NCBI GenBank assembly: GCA_021464415.1
Contig: CM038470.1
Coordinates: forward strand, 7,328,394-7,392,393
Reading direction: 5' to 3'
DNA from: Lonicera japonica
Taxonomy: Eukaryota; Streptophyta; Magnoliopsida; Dipsacales; Caprifoliaceae
DNA length: 64,000 nucleotides
Part shown: positions 12,096 through 23,697 of the stretch, piece after piece
Layout of the letters: the number at the start of each line of letters is the position of its first letter
How positions within the stretch are numbered: position 1 is the stretch's first letter
Program-made: the position numbers and the translations under genes
Notes under the pieces: model-generated
Database searches by the model: none
What the model was told of the DNA's origin: nothing
The model's input: only the letters and a program-made list of their open reading frames with translations

Positions 12096-13832
12096 TCATT
12101 GAGACAAGCATATCTATATTGTCATCCTTGACTTGTGAGGTTCCTTCATGAGCAACCTCTAATTGTCCCATATTTCTTTTGCGGTTTTACAACTATAAAT
12201 TTTGTTTTATTCCTCCATAGTTAATGCACATGTAGAGAATTAAGGCTTTAGCATTAAATTGAATTTTCTTAATGTCATTATCACTCATAATCGAAAATTG
12301 ATTTAGGATTATAGTGATATTACCCCTTTCATCGGTTTTGTAATCTCATAGGGTCCAATGAGTGTAACCCTCCATTGTTCAAAATCACTAGCTTGAAAAA
12401 AAGTACACATGCGATTTTTCCAATAGCTATAATTTTTGCCATCAAATAGAGGTGGCCTAGTGGTTGAAGAACCTTCGTTAAGTCCGGTTCCTTGATAGAT
12501 AGACATGATTGTAAACTCTAAGATTGTAAAATCAAAACAAGAGTACAACCTCTGATACCAATTGTAGGTCGGAAAATACCTTAGAGGGGGGTGAATAGGT
12601 TTTTTTAAAACTTAATGGGATTTTTAAAATCAATTTAAAAAATTGTTTGATGTCTATGTCAATCAACCAAACAATGAACAAAGATAAATCCAGTCACAAG
12701 ATGCAAATACCACAAAATAAAAGTTCAAGAGATAGAAGGATTAAACCAATCAAAGTCAAAGACTTTTTGTCCACACGGTTCGGCTTGATAGCCCCTACTC
12801 CGCGCTCGGTTAGTTCCCCGAGAAGTTTCACTAAAACCGATCTCCTTCCGGGTGAAGATCAAACCTCTATAAGTGTATCTTTCTCACACACTCTTACAAG
12901 TATTGAAATTCTCTCAATACTCACACAAGAAAAACTCTCTTGCTATCTTAAGAGATAAACCTCTCTTAATGTTTGAAAGAATGATTTGGTGAAAAACATA
13001 GTAACACAATGTACAATAGCTCTATAGTGTATGAAGATTACAACTTAAGCTCACACTAAGAGATATCAAATTTGATCAATAGAATATAGCTCAAAATAAA
13101 GATGATTGATCAAAAGCAATGTTCTTGAATCTTTGAATAAGTCTTAAAAGGTGTATATATAGTCTAAGACATCATAATATGGCCGTTTGGAGGAGTTGGT
13201 AGAGTTTGGTGCCAAAATGGTAAAAAATCAGAACTCCAACGGCTAATTTCTTGGCCATCAGTCGACTGAGCAGTGCTCCTTAGTCGACTGAGCAAGCCTC
13301 AGTCGACTGAGCCTCTCTGCTTAGTCGACTGATGGGCTCTGTCCATCAGGCCAAAAATCCAAATTTTGTACTTTTGTAATTTAGCTCTAAAATCACTTTT
13401 TGCTATGAAATTATAAAATATAGGTACCTTGAGACACCTAGTTTTGAAAGAGCTTCAAATTTGAGATCATGCAATGGAAAATATGAATAATTTCAAAAAC
13501 AATTTTTTGGTGGGTTGATGAAATTTTATTCAACCTTTGTTTTGATCAATCTTATGACAAAGAAGTATTTTATGAGCTATTATAATGATCAAACTTATAC
13601 CTTTACAAAAGGAAACTAAAGCACTCACTCACATAAACAATAAGAGTCTTCGAGAGCTTTGTTTGTATTGCTTCGTTTCTTTTCTTCCTTGGCTTCATTG
13701 TTCTTCAAAGAGATCTCATGGAAGTTGTGTGAGGAGAGACATGGATGCAATACTTTGTAGATGAATGACCTTGAATCCGGCTTTACGGTTAAGTTCACAT
13801 ATGATCAATTTGTTTGGCTATGACTTAAAACA
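12096..13832 (-). mobile_element. Ty1/copia retrotransposon 5' end (LTR, primer site, gag start)
   Basis: On the minus strand a 1.27-kb LTR (13832 to 12563) begins TGTTTTAAGTC and ends CCTACA. It is followed at once by ATTGGTATCAGAG (about 12551-12563), the initiator-Met tRNA primer-binding site. Next comes a copia gag start at 12505, beginning MSIYQGTGLNEGSSTTRPPL with the typical LFDGKNYSYWKNRM stretch. The frame becomes interrupted, and everything past 12096 is lost in the N gap, so protease, integrase, RT and the 3' LTR are not visible. The LTR contains four copies of a 12-nt near-palindrome at 13258-13332. Confidence 0.8.
12563..13832 (-). repeat. 5' LTR of the copia element
   Basis: Bounded by TG...CA ends on the minus strand (TGTTTTAAG at 13832, CCTACA at 12563), with the tRNA-Met primer site directly following. 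The 3' LTR is not available for dating. Confidence 0.7.
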
Positions 13833-14929
13833 CCAACTAAGTTAAATTACACATGATTAACTTTATTGTTATTATCAAAACAAGATTAGTGACTTTCAAG
13901 TCAACATATACACTTAGAGTACACGTTAATTATACACAATACAAAAAAGAGGGCCTTTATAATAATTTTTTTCCTTATAATGCATATTATTATAATCTTA
14001 AAAAAAAGTCATTAACGCGTACCCTTATAATTGAATTAACTACATAATAATAAGATTTTTTTTATCACATACATGATGGCAAGATAATTCATCATTTTAT
14101 TAAATGTGTTTTTTTCTTGTAAATGTACAAATAAAATAGTAATTAAATAAAAAACATGTATTTATATGTTTGCCTCCTTGTGTCTAAAAAATCATGATTT
14201 TAGTTTGAATATAAACCATTCTTATGTTACTATAGTATTACATTGTTATGTTAAATTGATTTTGAAAATAAAAAACATATGTCAAAACCAAATAAAAACT
14301 AAACCGAAAAGTTTGGTTCGAGTATGGGTTTCAAAGATTTATAAACCGAAACCGAATTTTTACATTTGTTTAGGTTTAGGGTACCTTAGTTTTTAACCCC
14401 AACCAAAATCGAAAACACCTATACTTCCATCTAATTGTGCATAAGTTATCACATGTGCTCAAATAAAAATGATTGAAAATCGTAAAATTTCTCTTAATAA
14501 TGATAGTAGAAGAACTAAGCATTCACATGTAAAGTATTAAGGCGAGCGTCATCGTTATTACATTGGTTTAAAAAAAATCTCAATCAATATCAAATAACCA
14601 CTGCAAAGCTTTTTTTTTTTTGCTCATTTTAAAAAAAAAATCAAAAAATTTAGCTCAATTATTAACAAAATGAATAAGTGAAGTGTATGGAATGATAAAG
14701 TAAATCCCACCCCTTAACTAAAAACTACATTGTCCTCAATGTATAAAGACAAGTAGATAAAAAAAAGGATATCACCTAAAGTCGATGAAACTCAATGATA
14801 AAGATAAGCATGCACTTTGTTATAAAGAACAACAAAAAAAACATAATATATAATTTTATTGAAAAATGCATATTTATCAGATGGAAGGTCAGCAAATATA
14901 ATAATCACAACATGAACATACTTATTAAA
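13833..14929. other. Gene-free AT-rich stretch
   Basis: Strongly AT-rich sequence with many stops in all frames. I see no gene, RNA or well-bounded element in it. Confidence 0.5.
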
Positions 14930-15760
14930 CTAACCACTTACCTCAAAGATTTGATGGCTTATATCAGGCTCAAGATTAGATGATATAAGATGAATTAATT
15001 TAATAGGCTCAACAGATGGAAACAGTAAATCAATAGGCAGATAGGGTATCTCCAAAGGTGACGAATCACTAGATTTTAACTCAAGTATACCAGGATCAAA
15101 TGGGATATTCTCCCCCAACTTCACACTATCAAATGATTTATCTCGTTCGCTCTCTAGCTCTGAAAATAAAAAGTTTTGAACTTTTACTTCCCACTCTTCC
15201 TCTTTCATTATCGACATTCTTCCCACATCTTCCAGAAATTTTGAATTATTTACTTCTTCTCCTAACAAAGTTACGAAATCTTTTTCTAGCTCATCACCAT
15301 CTCCATCAAATAACCAGCTACCAATCATGTTCACACCTCCAACTTCCTCTTCTTGAGTTGTTTGCTTGTATCAAAGACATTAAGTTCATTTGTCATATTC
15401 CCAAAATTTATTTTCATTAGTCCATTCCTACAGTTGATTAATGCATTAGCTATAGTAAGAAACGACCGACCAAAAGATCACAGAGATTTGCCCATTAGTG
15501 TTTTGAGCAGATTGAGTGTTAAGGATTATGAAGTCTACTGGGAAGTAAAATGCCTCTACCTGTATCAAAACATTTTCAATGACACATCTAGGAATTTAAC
15601 AGATCTATCAGCTCGTCGGATTGTCATTGATGTAGACTTCAGCTCTCCCAAACCCAATTTTTTAAAAATTGAATATGGCAATAAGTTGCGACTAGCCCCC
15701 AGATCTACCAAAGCTCGTTCAATATGATAATCTCCTATTTTGCATAAAATTGTTAAACAG
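14930..15760 (-). pseudogene. Ty3/gypsy (Athila/Tat-like) protease-region remnant
   Basis: On the minus strand the frames read LVDLGASRNLLPYS, then LGLGELKSTSMTIRRADRSV, and further down ANALINCRNGLMKINFGNMT. These are the retropepsin-region signatures of Athila/Tat-lineage gypsy elements, which use DLGAS in place of DTGA. The reading is broken by a frameshift and stops. A 134-codon acidic open frame (14930-15334) follows and probably represents the protease-RT linker. No RT, integrase or LTR could be joined to it. Confidence 0.65.
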
Positions 15761-15849
15761 CCAGTTTCCTTATACTTGATAGGGATCTTGCATTGAATAA
15801 TAGAGCTTGCTTATTCATGACTCGTAAAATTTTTCATCATCCTCCAATG

Positions 15850-16142
15850 GTAGTCCATGAATATATACTTTGGAGAGCATATATTATTATATTTTTTATT
15901 ATGTGTGCGCAAGGTTTTCACCCACGCGTATCTAACTCAAAAATCTAAAACTTTTGTCTCTGGAGTTTTCTTCAAATTCCGTACAGATTAATACCAGAAT
16001 TTTCTTGAACACAAGTGTTGCACGTAGCCAATTTTGTCATTATTCGAAAATTTCTCGATTTAATTCCAAATACCTGAAAAGTTCAAAAAACACAACAAAT
16101 GTAATAATATATGCTTTCCAAAATATATATTAATGGTCTACA
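15850..16142. mobile_element. MITE-like inverted repeat
   Basis: Terminal inverted repeats of about 39 bp: left contains GAATATATACTTTGGAGAGC, right (reverse complement) contains TAATATATATTTTGGAAAGC, and both run into ATATATTAT. AATG occurs on both outer sides as a possible 4-bp target duplication. It is 293 bp long and non-coding. Confidence 0.6.
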
Positions 16143-16269
16143 ATGTACCAAATTATTGGCATATCAAATATTAGATTTAAAAAAAGGCAGGCATCCCTCT
16201 AACCCATATGCACATTGATTTAAGTTTGTGTTAACATAAAAAATAAACGATATGAATCAAGGTAGAGAT

Positions 16270-16658
16270 TGTTAAGAATGGTTGATTTAAATCATTGATT
16301 CCACATAATTTTTTTTTGTAGAACTCGATGTTGGTATATAAATAGAGGAGCGAAACCATCAAGTTCTTATATAATTGTTGTGCCCATTAGCACATAAGGC
16401 TAGGCCCAGGGCACTAATTGGGCCCACCGGTCCACACACATAATAACAAAAGTTTCTCCAACTTAAACACATTTGGTCCACATGTGTAAGGTTTTATTTT
16501 AAAATGACTCGTTACTTTAAACACATTTGGGTCACATATGTGAGGTTTTATCTTAAAATGCCTCATTATTATGTGGTGAGCCCCCTACTTATATACCAAT
16601 GTTGACTTGTACAATGTTTTCATGTGTGATTACTGGCTAGAGCTAACTATTCTTAACA
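16270..16658. repeat. Probable solo LTR
   Basis: A 389-bp unit starts TGTTAAGAATGGTT and ends AACTATTCTTAACA, so the ends are TG...CA with an inverted repeat of about 12 bp. The flanks GAGAT and TAGAT differ at one base, fitting a decayed 5-bp target duplication. No internal retroelement region is attached. Confidence 0.55.
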
Positions 16659-16713
16659 TAGATAGAGATAATTAAGAAAAAAAAATATGAGAATAAAAGG
16701 GGAAGAGAGAGAG

Positions 16714-17503
16714 ATGGCACCTTTCTTTGAGAGATAATTAAGAGAGAAGATAAGAAAAAAGAAAATATAGGTCCATACACACACATAAAGAAAGGAATAT
16801 TCTTCTTCTTCCTTCACATACATATAAAAAGGGAGAGACGAATTATATGGAATAATTGAAAAAAAAAATTATATATATAGGTCCATTACGAGTGTGGCAC
16901 ACTCGTATGTTTTTTTTTTTAAAAAAATACTAGTAGATGACAGTTGTATGGCTTATATGATACATCTCACTCATACGAGTAACATTTAAGCGAATGGAGT
17001 TTCCTCCCTCTCTGCCATACACAACTAAGTTTGTGGGTTAAGTTTATTCCACTGTGGATGCTTTTACATAGTCAATGAGAAGGTACCTTTCTTGAAAAGA
17101 TAATTAAAAGATAAAAGATGAAGAGAAATAGAGAAAATATAGGTCCATACATAAAAAGACATATCTTCTTCTTTTACCATTTATTCTCATATTTTCTACC
17201 ATTTATTCTTCTTCCTTCACATACACACACAGAGACAGACGAACTAATCTATGGAAGAATTGAATATATATATATATATATGTCCATACAAGTGTGCCAC
17301 ACCCGTATTTTTTTTCAATTTATACAAGCAAAAGATACCTGTTTAGTTTATACAAATACATCTCACCCACATGGTAAAATTTAAGTGAATAATAAGTTTC
17401 CTTTTTCTCTACCATACACAGCTAAGTTTGTTGTTTGAGTTTGTTCTGTTGCGTAAGTTCTCTCTATCATATCCGTTGTGAATACTCTAACATAGTTAAT
17501 GAT
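16714..17503. repeat. Old local tandem duplication (about 370-420 bp units)
   Basis: 16714-17079 and 17082-17503 share order and sequence: a GGTACCTTTCTT-like start, AATATAGGTCCATAC, CTTCTTCCTTCACATAC, GAGACGAA/AGACGAACT, a TATATA run, GTCCAT...AGTGTG(G/C)CACAC, ATACATCTCAC, CCATACACA(A/G)CTAAGTTTG and a closing CATAGT(C/T)AATGA. Divergence and indels are considerable. It has no coding content. Confidence 0.65.
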
Positions 17504-18815
17504 TAAAAATACAACTTATTTATTTTGTAAAATTTATTATATCAATTATGTTTTAAATAAAAATGGGACTCTTGACTTGATATATTATAGAAAGAAATAT
17601 GAGATTCCAAATAAATTTGAGACAAAAAAAGTATATATATTAATGTAGAAAGGGAGTTGGTTGTATACATTTTTTTAGGGGAAAAAAAAACTCATTACTA
17701 ATCTAAAATCATTACATACTCCAAACTCAGAACAACTTTTTTAAGGTCCAACAAAAACTAGCCACAATAATGGGCTGACAATAATAATGGAGGACATCAA
17801 ATAATACTCATAAAGAACATCATGACATGAACAACGATCATACAAGGTCAATATAAATAAAGGCATTAATGCCAACACAAGAAAAATAAAAAAAGCCAAA
17901 CCAACGAACATGTGTAGATCTTGAAGCCTTGAGTTAGATCTACATCCAAAAACGCAAATCCAATCTCCTCCATTGCTGATTTATACTAATCGAACGAAAT
18001 CTCTATTATAACTAAAGAGGACAAAACTCACCGACAAAATATCTAGATTTAAAAACAGGCCAAACCCGAGCAAATTTGGTAAATGCTATGGACGGGTGAG
18101 GGTCTATGGAAGAAAACCTAGAATAAAACAGGAAACAAAATTGAAGAACACACCTAAAGGATAGCTCTAGGGTTTGGGGAAAAAGAAGTCTTTAGTCTAT
18201 AATGTCTACAATATCATAAATATTTTAAAAGAACTAGTAAATGGGATTTGAACTCTTTGAAATCTTAACACATGCCAAACTAACTTGTAGTCTTCGTGTC
18301 TCAAATTAAGAGTTAATAGATTTTCAAACTTACAGAAATATATGCTAGTTTCAATAGAATAAACGGGTAACAATAATATGTTTGTGAAGTCCTAGAAGAA
18401 AAACGAAAACTTAACTTTTAATTAGAGACATTTTGACAAAGAATAGTGATTTCTTAATTTAAAATTCATGAAGTACATATTATCATATAACAAATATAAG
18501 ATGACATTATTGTCAAAATAGTATTATACTATACCAAAAAGAATATTATTTTGATACTATCTTGGTTTAAGAATTGAGTGTACTACACGATTGCTAATAA
18601 TAATAAGACAACTATAATACCTATTAATAACTTCATTGGATCTAAACTTACTATTATTATTATTATTGTTAACATGCATCAGTAGTACTACGTAATAATT
18701 ATTTATATCTTCACTGGCCAATTAATTAATTATCCGAAGACCAATCACGCAGAAATAAGAATGGGCTGCTTTAGCTGGTAACAGACAACTATAATACCCA
18801 TTTAATAACTAATCA
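17504..18815. other. Gene-free stretch
   Basis: AT-rich sequence without open frames of note. A short A-rich piece (about 17675-18200) has transposon-like texture but no boundary or motif I can name. Confidence 0.4.
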
Positions 18816-18823
18816 ACAATCCA

Positions 18824-18966
18824 AGGCCCATCCTCAAATAACATAAAATAAAAGGCCCATTGGACTCAAAAAAAGGTAAATAAGTCAACCAATCATATAA
18901 GCCGAATAACGCCTCTCACAAACCCTAGCATCCAAAGTTATCAAACATAAACAAACCCTATATATA
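18824..18966 (+). promoter_or_regulatory. Plant snoRNA/ribosome-type promoter: site II, telo-boxes, TATA
   Basis: Two GGCCCA (site II type) motifs at 18825-18830 and 18854-18859, two telo-boxes AAACCCTA at 18920-18927 and 18953-18960, then TATATATA at 18959-18966. This combination is known for plant ribosomal-protein and snoRNA genes. It lies about 140 bp upstream of the box C/D snoRNA candidate. A third telo-box-like CTAGGGTTT is at about 19012. Confidence 0.6.
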
Positions 18967-19103
18967 CAACCCTGCCTCTTCCCTGCTTTATCCTCGTCCA
19001 CATTTCACTTTCTAGGGTTTCATCGTCTCTATTTGTATGCATAAATTATCTCTGTGTTCTGTGTTCGTATACGTGCGTATGGGTGTGGTAATTATTGGGA
19101 ATG

Positions 19104-19199
19104 GGGAGTGTGGTGATGAAGCTTATGTGGACTAGAGTTTCTGATCTGGGTTTTATTCTCAGTATCTGAAGACAACCCCTTGGCTGTCTGATCACTCCC
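19104..19199 (+). ncRNA. Box C/D snoRNA with two predicted 25S rRNA guides
   Basis: Box C is GTGATGA at 19113-19119 and box D is CTGA at 19188-19191. A perfect 7-bp terminal stem closes it: GGGAGTG (19104-19110) with CACTCCC (19193-19199). An internal D' box CTGA lies at 19141-19144. The 11 nt before box D, CCCTTGGCTGT, are complementary to the conserved 25S segment ACAGCCAAGGG. The 10 nt GGACTAGAGT before D' are complementary to the 25S segment ACTCTAGTCC, about 55 nt further along the rRNA. By the D+5 rule these would direct 2'-O-methylation of a C and a U. The rRNA sequences are recalled from memory. The C' box is not clear. The promoter described above supports independent transcription. 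Confidence 0.75.
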
Positions 19200-21416
19200 T
19201 TCCGTTATTTTCATCAATTCTTCTTTCTTTTTTTTTCTTTTCTCAATCCAATCAAGCTAGAAATTTTTAGTTTTTTTGTTCAAATACCCTAATGGTTATG
19301 GTTGGGCTTATGATGATAAACTTTTAATTATCTTAGCGGATTTCAGTGAGGTTATTTTAATCAATGATCTGATTGTTACACACACTGAAGCCAAGCCCTC
19401 CCCCTTAATCTAAATATATTCATGCTACCTTTTTTAGCTTCCTTAGTTGTAGCAAGATGTTTTGTTCCTAATTGATTAACCTGTATTTTTGGAAATCTGT
19501 TTATTTCATGTGATTGTTGATTCAATAATATATATATATATATATATATATAGGTGTGATGATGAGACAAGGCACCATTGGTGTAATAAGGGTAGTGGAC
19601 AGGACGAAAGTCTTGCCGTGATCCCATTTATTAACGACTTCTCCTTCCACTGAACACCCATTTTTTTTTTCTAAATCTACTTTTTTTTTTCTTTTTTTGA
19701 ACTTTTCATTTGATTAAAGAGATTTATTTATTGTTAATTTAAAATGTTTATATATGTGAAAATGTACTTAGTTCTGAGCGTCCTTTACCAATTCTGGAGG
19801 AGAAAAAATAGTTTCTCTAGGTATAATGGCTTGGACGCAACATTTAAGAGTGGTCATCCTGATAAATGGTTTCTTTCAGTGTCATTTGATCCTGGAAACA
19901 CCACCTATATCATCAACCCATTTATTGGATTTATTTTAATCTTCCATACTAATGTGAATCTAAGTTATTATTAATTTGTTGGATTTTGCTTAATCTTCCA
20001 TTCTAGGTGAATTTAAATTATTATTATCAGGTGAATGGCTTCTTTTATTTTGTTTCCTTTTAAGGAGTGGTTTTTTTAATGAATTATTCAATATTCACTT
20101 TATTTAAATTTAATTCTACACACAATTAGATTATTTTAGGAGTTTTTTTTTTAGTTTTATGGGTTTTTGTAATCTGTAGTGATGTTTCTAAATCAATTTG
20201 TGTTAATGCCGTAGTAGTGTAAATTGTCTTTGAAATTTGTATTTGCGTTTTAAGTTGTATTTGAATGAAAAATTGTAACTTATTTTTGGTGATAAAACTA
20301 TGAAAGTGTGGTGCTGTAGTCGAAAACATTATTCACTTTTATATTTATAAACTTTCTCGATTAAATTTTTTATTCACTAATATGTTTGGAGTTAACTTGA
20401 ATTATTTTGCTTATTTTCTACAATCAAACTTTAATTAGATAATTTATAAATTTAAAGACAATCAAACAGGCTATTTATCTATTTATCTTATGGAGGGAGT
20501 TGTCTAAATTTTAATTTTTCACCCGAGATTTCAAGCAAAAAGCTGACTTCAAGAGAGAGGTGGTTAGGGAATTCGTGAAATATATAATTGGCAATGGAAA
20601 AGGGTGATTTTGTGGTTGTTTTTGATAAGCTTGCATTGTTGTAATAAGTTGGGTACTAGAATTGTTTCTTTTGTTAAATGGACATCACTGCATGCTAGAT
20701 GTCAACCCAAGACGCTTCTTAGTTTCCAAGAATTTGAAAGGAAATTGTTCTCTCCTACTTGCCGCATCAAAAACCAAATTTTAAGTATCTAATAAAAAAA
20801 AATATGTGCCGTTCCGGTAAGGTTTATAATTATAGTTAGATTTATAAGATGACTTGTACCATTTGCAGAAATGTAAGGTGTGGATTTTGGATTCCCTTTA
20901 CTAGTACCATGGCCAAAATGAACTCTTGCCTGCAATATTTCTTCCGAATTGATGTTCTCTTACCTTTTGCTCCATTCCTACCCTCCCCCCAACCCGCTAA
21001 GAAATGAAGTACTTGTGGGAGATTATGTAACTATGAGCAAGAGGTAGACGAGTCAATGAGAGTGTTTGTATATGCACCATTGTAAAATGTGAGTGAATTA
21101 AAATGAGTTGGTTAAATGTGAGAAACTTAGCCAAATAAATATGTAGAAGGAGTTCGGTGAACTTGCTGAATTATTCTTTCCATCTTGTATTTTTCAAAAA
21201 AATTAATGAAAGTCAATCAAACAATTATTTTAGAGTTAAAATTATGATGGCATGTAATTTTTTGCTTTTACCCTGGTTCAAGCCTTTTTTCTCTTTTTCG
21301 ATTCTTTTGACTGGTGGTGAACCCTCCGAGGTCTAGCCCCATCATTTATTGCAGAGTTGCTTCCTTCTTTAGTCCCAAGTTAGCCTCCTTAACTCAAACA
21401 CTACCCCGAATTTGTA
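19200..21416. other. Gene-free stretch downstream of the snoRNA
   Basis: Holds a (TA)12 microsatellite at 19529-19552 and several T-runs. A further TGATGA-like site at about 19310 is followed by CTGA at about 19369 but has no proper terminal stem. No protein gene is supported. Confidence 0.5.
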
Positions 21417-21806
21417 GGGCTTGTTTGGTTGCTCTCTTTTTTTTTTTTTCTCAAAATTTTAAAAACACAACTCAAAACCAACTCTACTTTCACACTTTTC
21501 AAAATTTATTTCACTATACTTTCTCTCTCTAAATTTTTTTTTTTAAAACGCCATAACTTTAAATTCAAAAATTAAAAAACAATAAAAAATATATATTTAA
21601 AACCTATTCATCGAGATCTATAAAATAAGATCCATTGTGATTATTTTTTGAAATTTTTTATGCGTTTTTTTCATTGGTTGAAAAAAAGTAACAAAACCAA
21701 ATTCACTTTTTAACATAAAAATTCGAACTCAAAACATTCAACCAAAAACCAAATTTTTAAAAACTTATTTAGAAAACTTATCTAGAAACATTAACCAAAC
21801 AAGCCC
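21417..21806. mobile_element. Tourist-like MITE
   Basis: Ends GGGCTTGTTTGGTTG and (reverse complement) GGGCTTGTTTGGTTAAT, flanked on both sides by GTA (21414-21416, 21807-21809). It is 390 bp, non-coding and AT-rich inside. TIR type and a 3-bp target suggest the PIF/Harbinger group, though GTA is not the usual TWA. Confidence 0.55.
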
Positions 21807-22228
21807 GTAATGTCTATACGTTCAAATCTTCACTTAATGTGAATATGTCAACAAATAAAATATTAGTAGTTTACGTACTTGACCGAGATTTTTGGAGAGG
21901 TCTCTTTGACTAAGGTTGATTGGTTTATCAAAGAAGTATTTCTTTGCAGAAGTTGCATTCATTCAATAATATTGAAGGAACAATCTTAGTTTTTAGTTTG
22001 AGAAATAGAGAGATATGAAGGCGCAACATAATGCCTTATTTGAATAATGACAAAAAAAAAGGGTGAGTTCAAAGGAATTAAAATGATATAGTGGGAGAAT
22101 TGGAAAGAATCCAAAAGATAGAGGGAGAATTGGTAAAAAATAATTCTGGTAAAAGATATAGTGGGAGAAAAATGGTTGGTACATTTTAGAAAAACATTTT
22201 AACTTAATCACATGGTAAAAAATAATTT

Positions 22229-22504
22229 GAGCAAATTGTACTTTACTTTTTTGAAGTCTGCACTTTGTCATATAAATTATTAATTTTATCAATTTTTATT
22301 ACTAACTATTGATTTTGTTGTACTTTATCAAATTATTGAATGGGTTAAAAAATTAACAGAAATAGAAGGCAAATTTGAAAATTGACATAGCAAAAGTCTC
22401 ATCCTCTCTTTGATGATCCTCTCCAGTGACTCCTTTCTCCACAAGATATTTGACGTCGCCAATTCACACATATATAAACATGTAGCGCTCATATATAGAT
22501 GTAG

Positions 22505-22539
<35 letters not shown>

Positions 22540-23185
22540 GACTATATAAGCGATTAAAATCAATATATATACACTCGGATATCCATCACTAGAAACGGAA
22601 GGAATTAAGATCAATATATATTCTAGAGATATATCAAAATATATGTGTGCATGCGCTTAGATGTGGTGATAGTGAATGTCAGGTGAGATTGAGCAGCGCG
22701 ATGGTGGTGACTAGCTTGTGAGAGAAGGCAGGAGGTGAATGATTGCTCAATAAAAAGTTTTGGAGAGAGAAAGTGTTGCATGGGCTAGCCCTTCCACCAT
22801 TGCACCATCACTGTGCCTCCATTTTCACCGGCAATCACCACCACTATCAAATCTTCCTCACTCCACTAATGTTGTGGCATCAATGTTACTACCACCACCA
22901 GTGAGCCTCTTTGAAATTGGTAGACAAGGATCAACCCTATGTGTATGTAAATGTGAAGGTGATGTCAAATACTTAGTCGACAGAGGAGTTGCTGAGGAGA
23001 GGAGGAAGTTTATGATATGTCAATTTTCAATTTTGCTCTCAATTTCTGTCAAGTTTTTAACATTGTCGATTTGAGGCAAGTGCATCAGAATCAATAATTT
23101 GTAATAAAAATTAGTGAAATTAATAATTCGTAAGGCAAATTGCTATTGGAGTAATAGTTCAAAGGGGTAAACATGCAATTTGCCC
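22229..23185. mobile_element. Mutator-like (MULE) non-autonomous element
   Basis: A perfect 9-bp target duplication AAATAATTT flanks it (22220-22228 and 23186-23194), the length typical of Mutator-like elements. The ends are GAGCAAATTGTACTTTAC and (reverse complement) GGGCAAATTGCATGTTTAC. The 957-bp interior includes an (AT)14 run at 22509-22536 and a proline/serine-coloured open frame (22760-23074) without recognisable domains. No transposase is seen. Confidence 0.7.
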
Positions 23186-23697
23186 AAATAATTTTAACCT
23201 AATGAAAAATGATCAAGAAAACTTCTTTTCCTTGTTCGGTATAATTGATACATAGATATGATTGTTCAACCACATGTGAGGGAGAGGGAAACAAAGTTCC
23301 AGTTGTTCAAACCGTAACAAAAGGTGAAAACACCCACCCCCATTATCAACTTTGCTTTGACCCAAGTGTGAAGTGTTAAAAGAACTTATTTTCCATAAAA
23401 TGTAATATGCTTTTAAGGATTCCACGTTTTCAATTTTTGAAACGTCAGTCTTCCTCTTATTTTCTAGATTAAGAACATACACGGGCATTTTGTGTGTATA
23501 AAAAATCCATAATAGAGAAGAAAACTCACCTTTCAACAATATTTTATCTCAACTACCGGAACCATGTTTGATCGAAGTTTAAACAAATTTTCTAACTTTA
23601 CCCTAATTCCCGGAAGTGAAGAAATCACATCTAGTATACTTAGCCATTCATAACTTATTTTAAGAGAAAAGAAGAAAAACTTTCAAATTGGTTAAGG

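Noticed and set aside
19309..19372. Second box C/D-like candidate (ATGATGA ... CTGA) after the snoRNA
   Set aside because: No stem pairs directly outside the boxes and no guide match to rRNA was recognised.
19556..19625. GTGATGATGA followed by a GC-richer stretch
   Set aside because: No D box at a suitable distance and no closing stem; no tRNA-like fold either.
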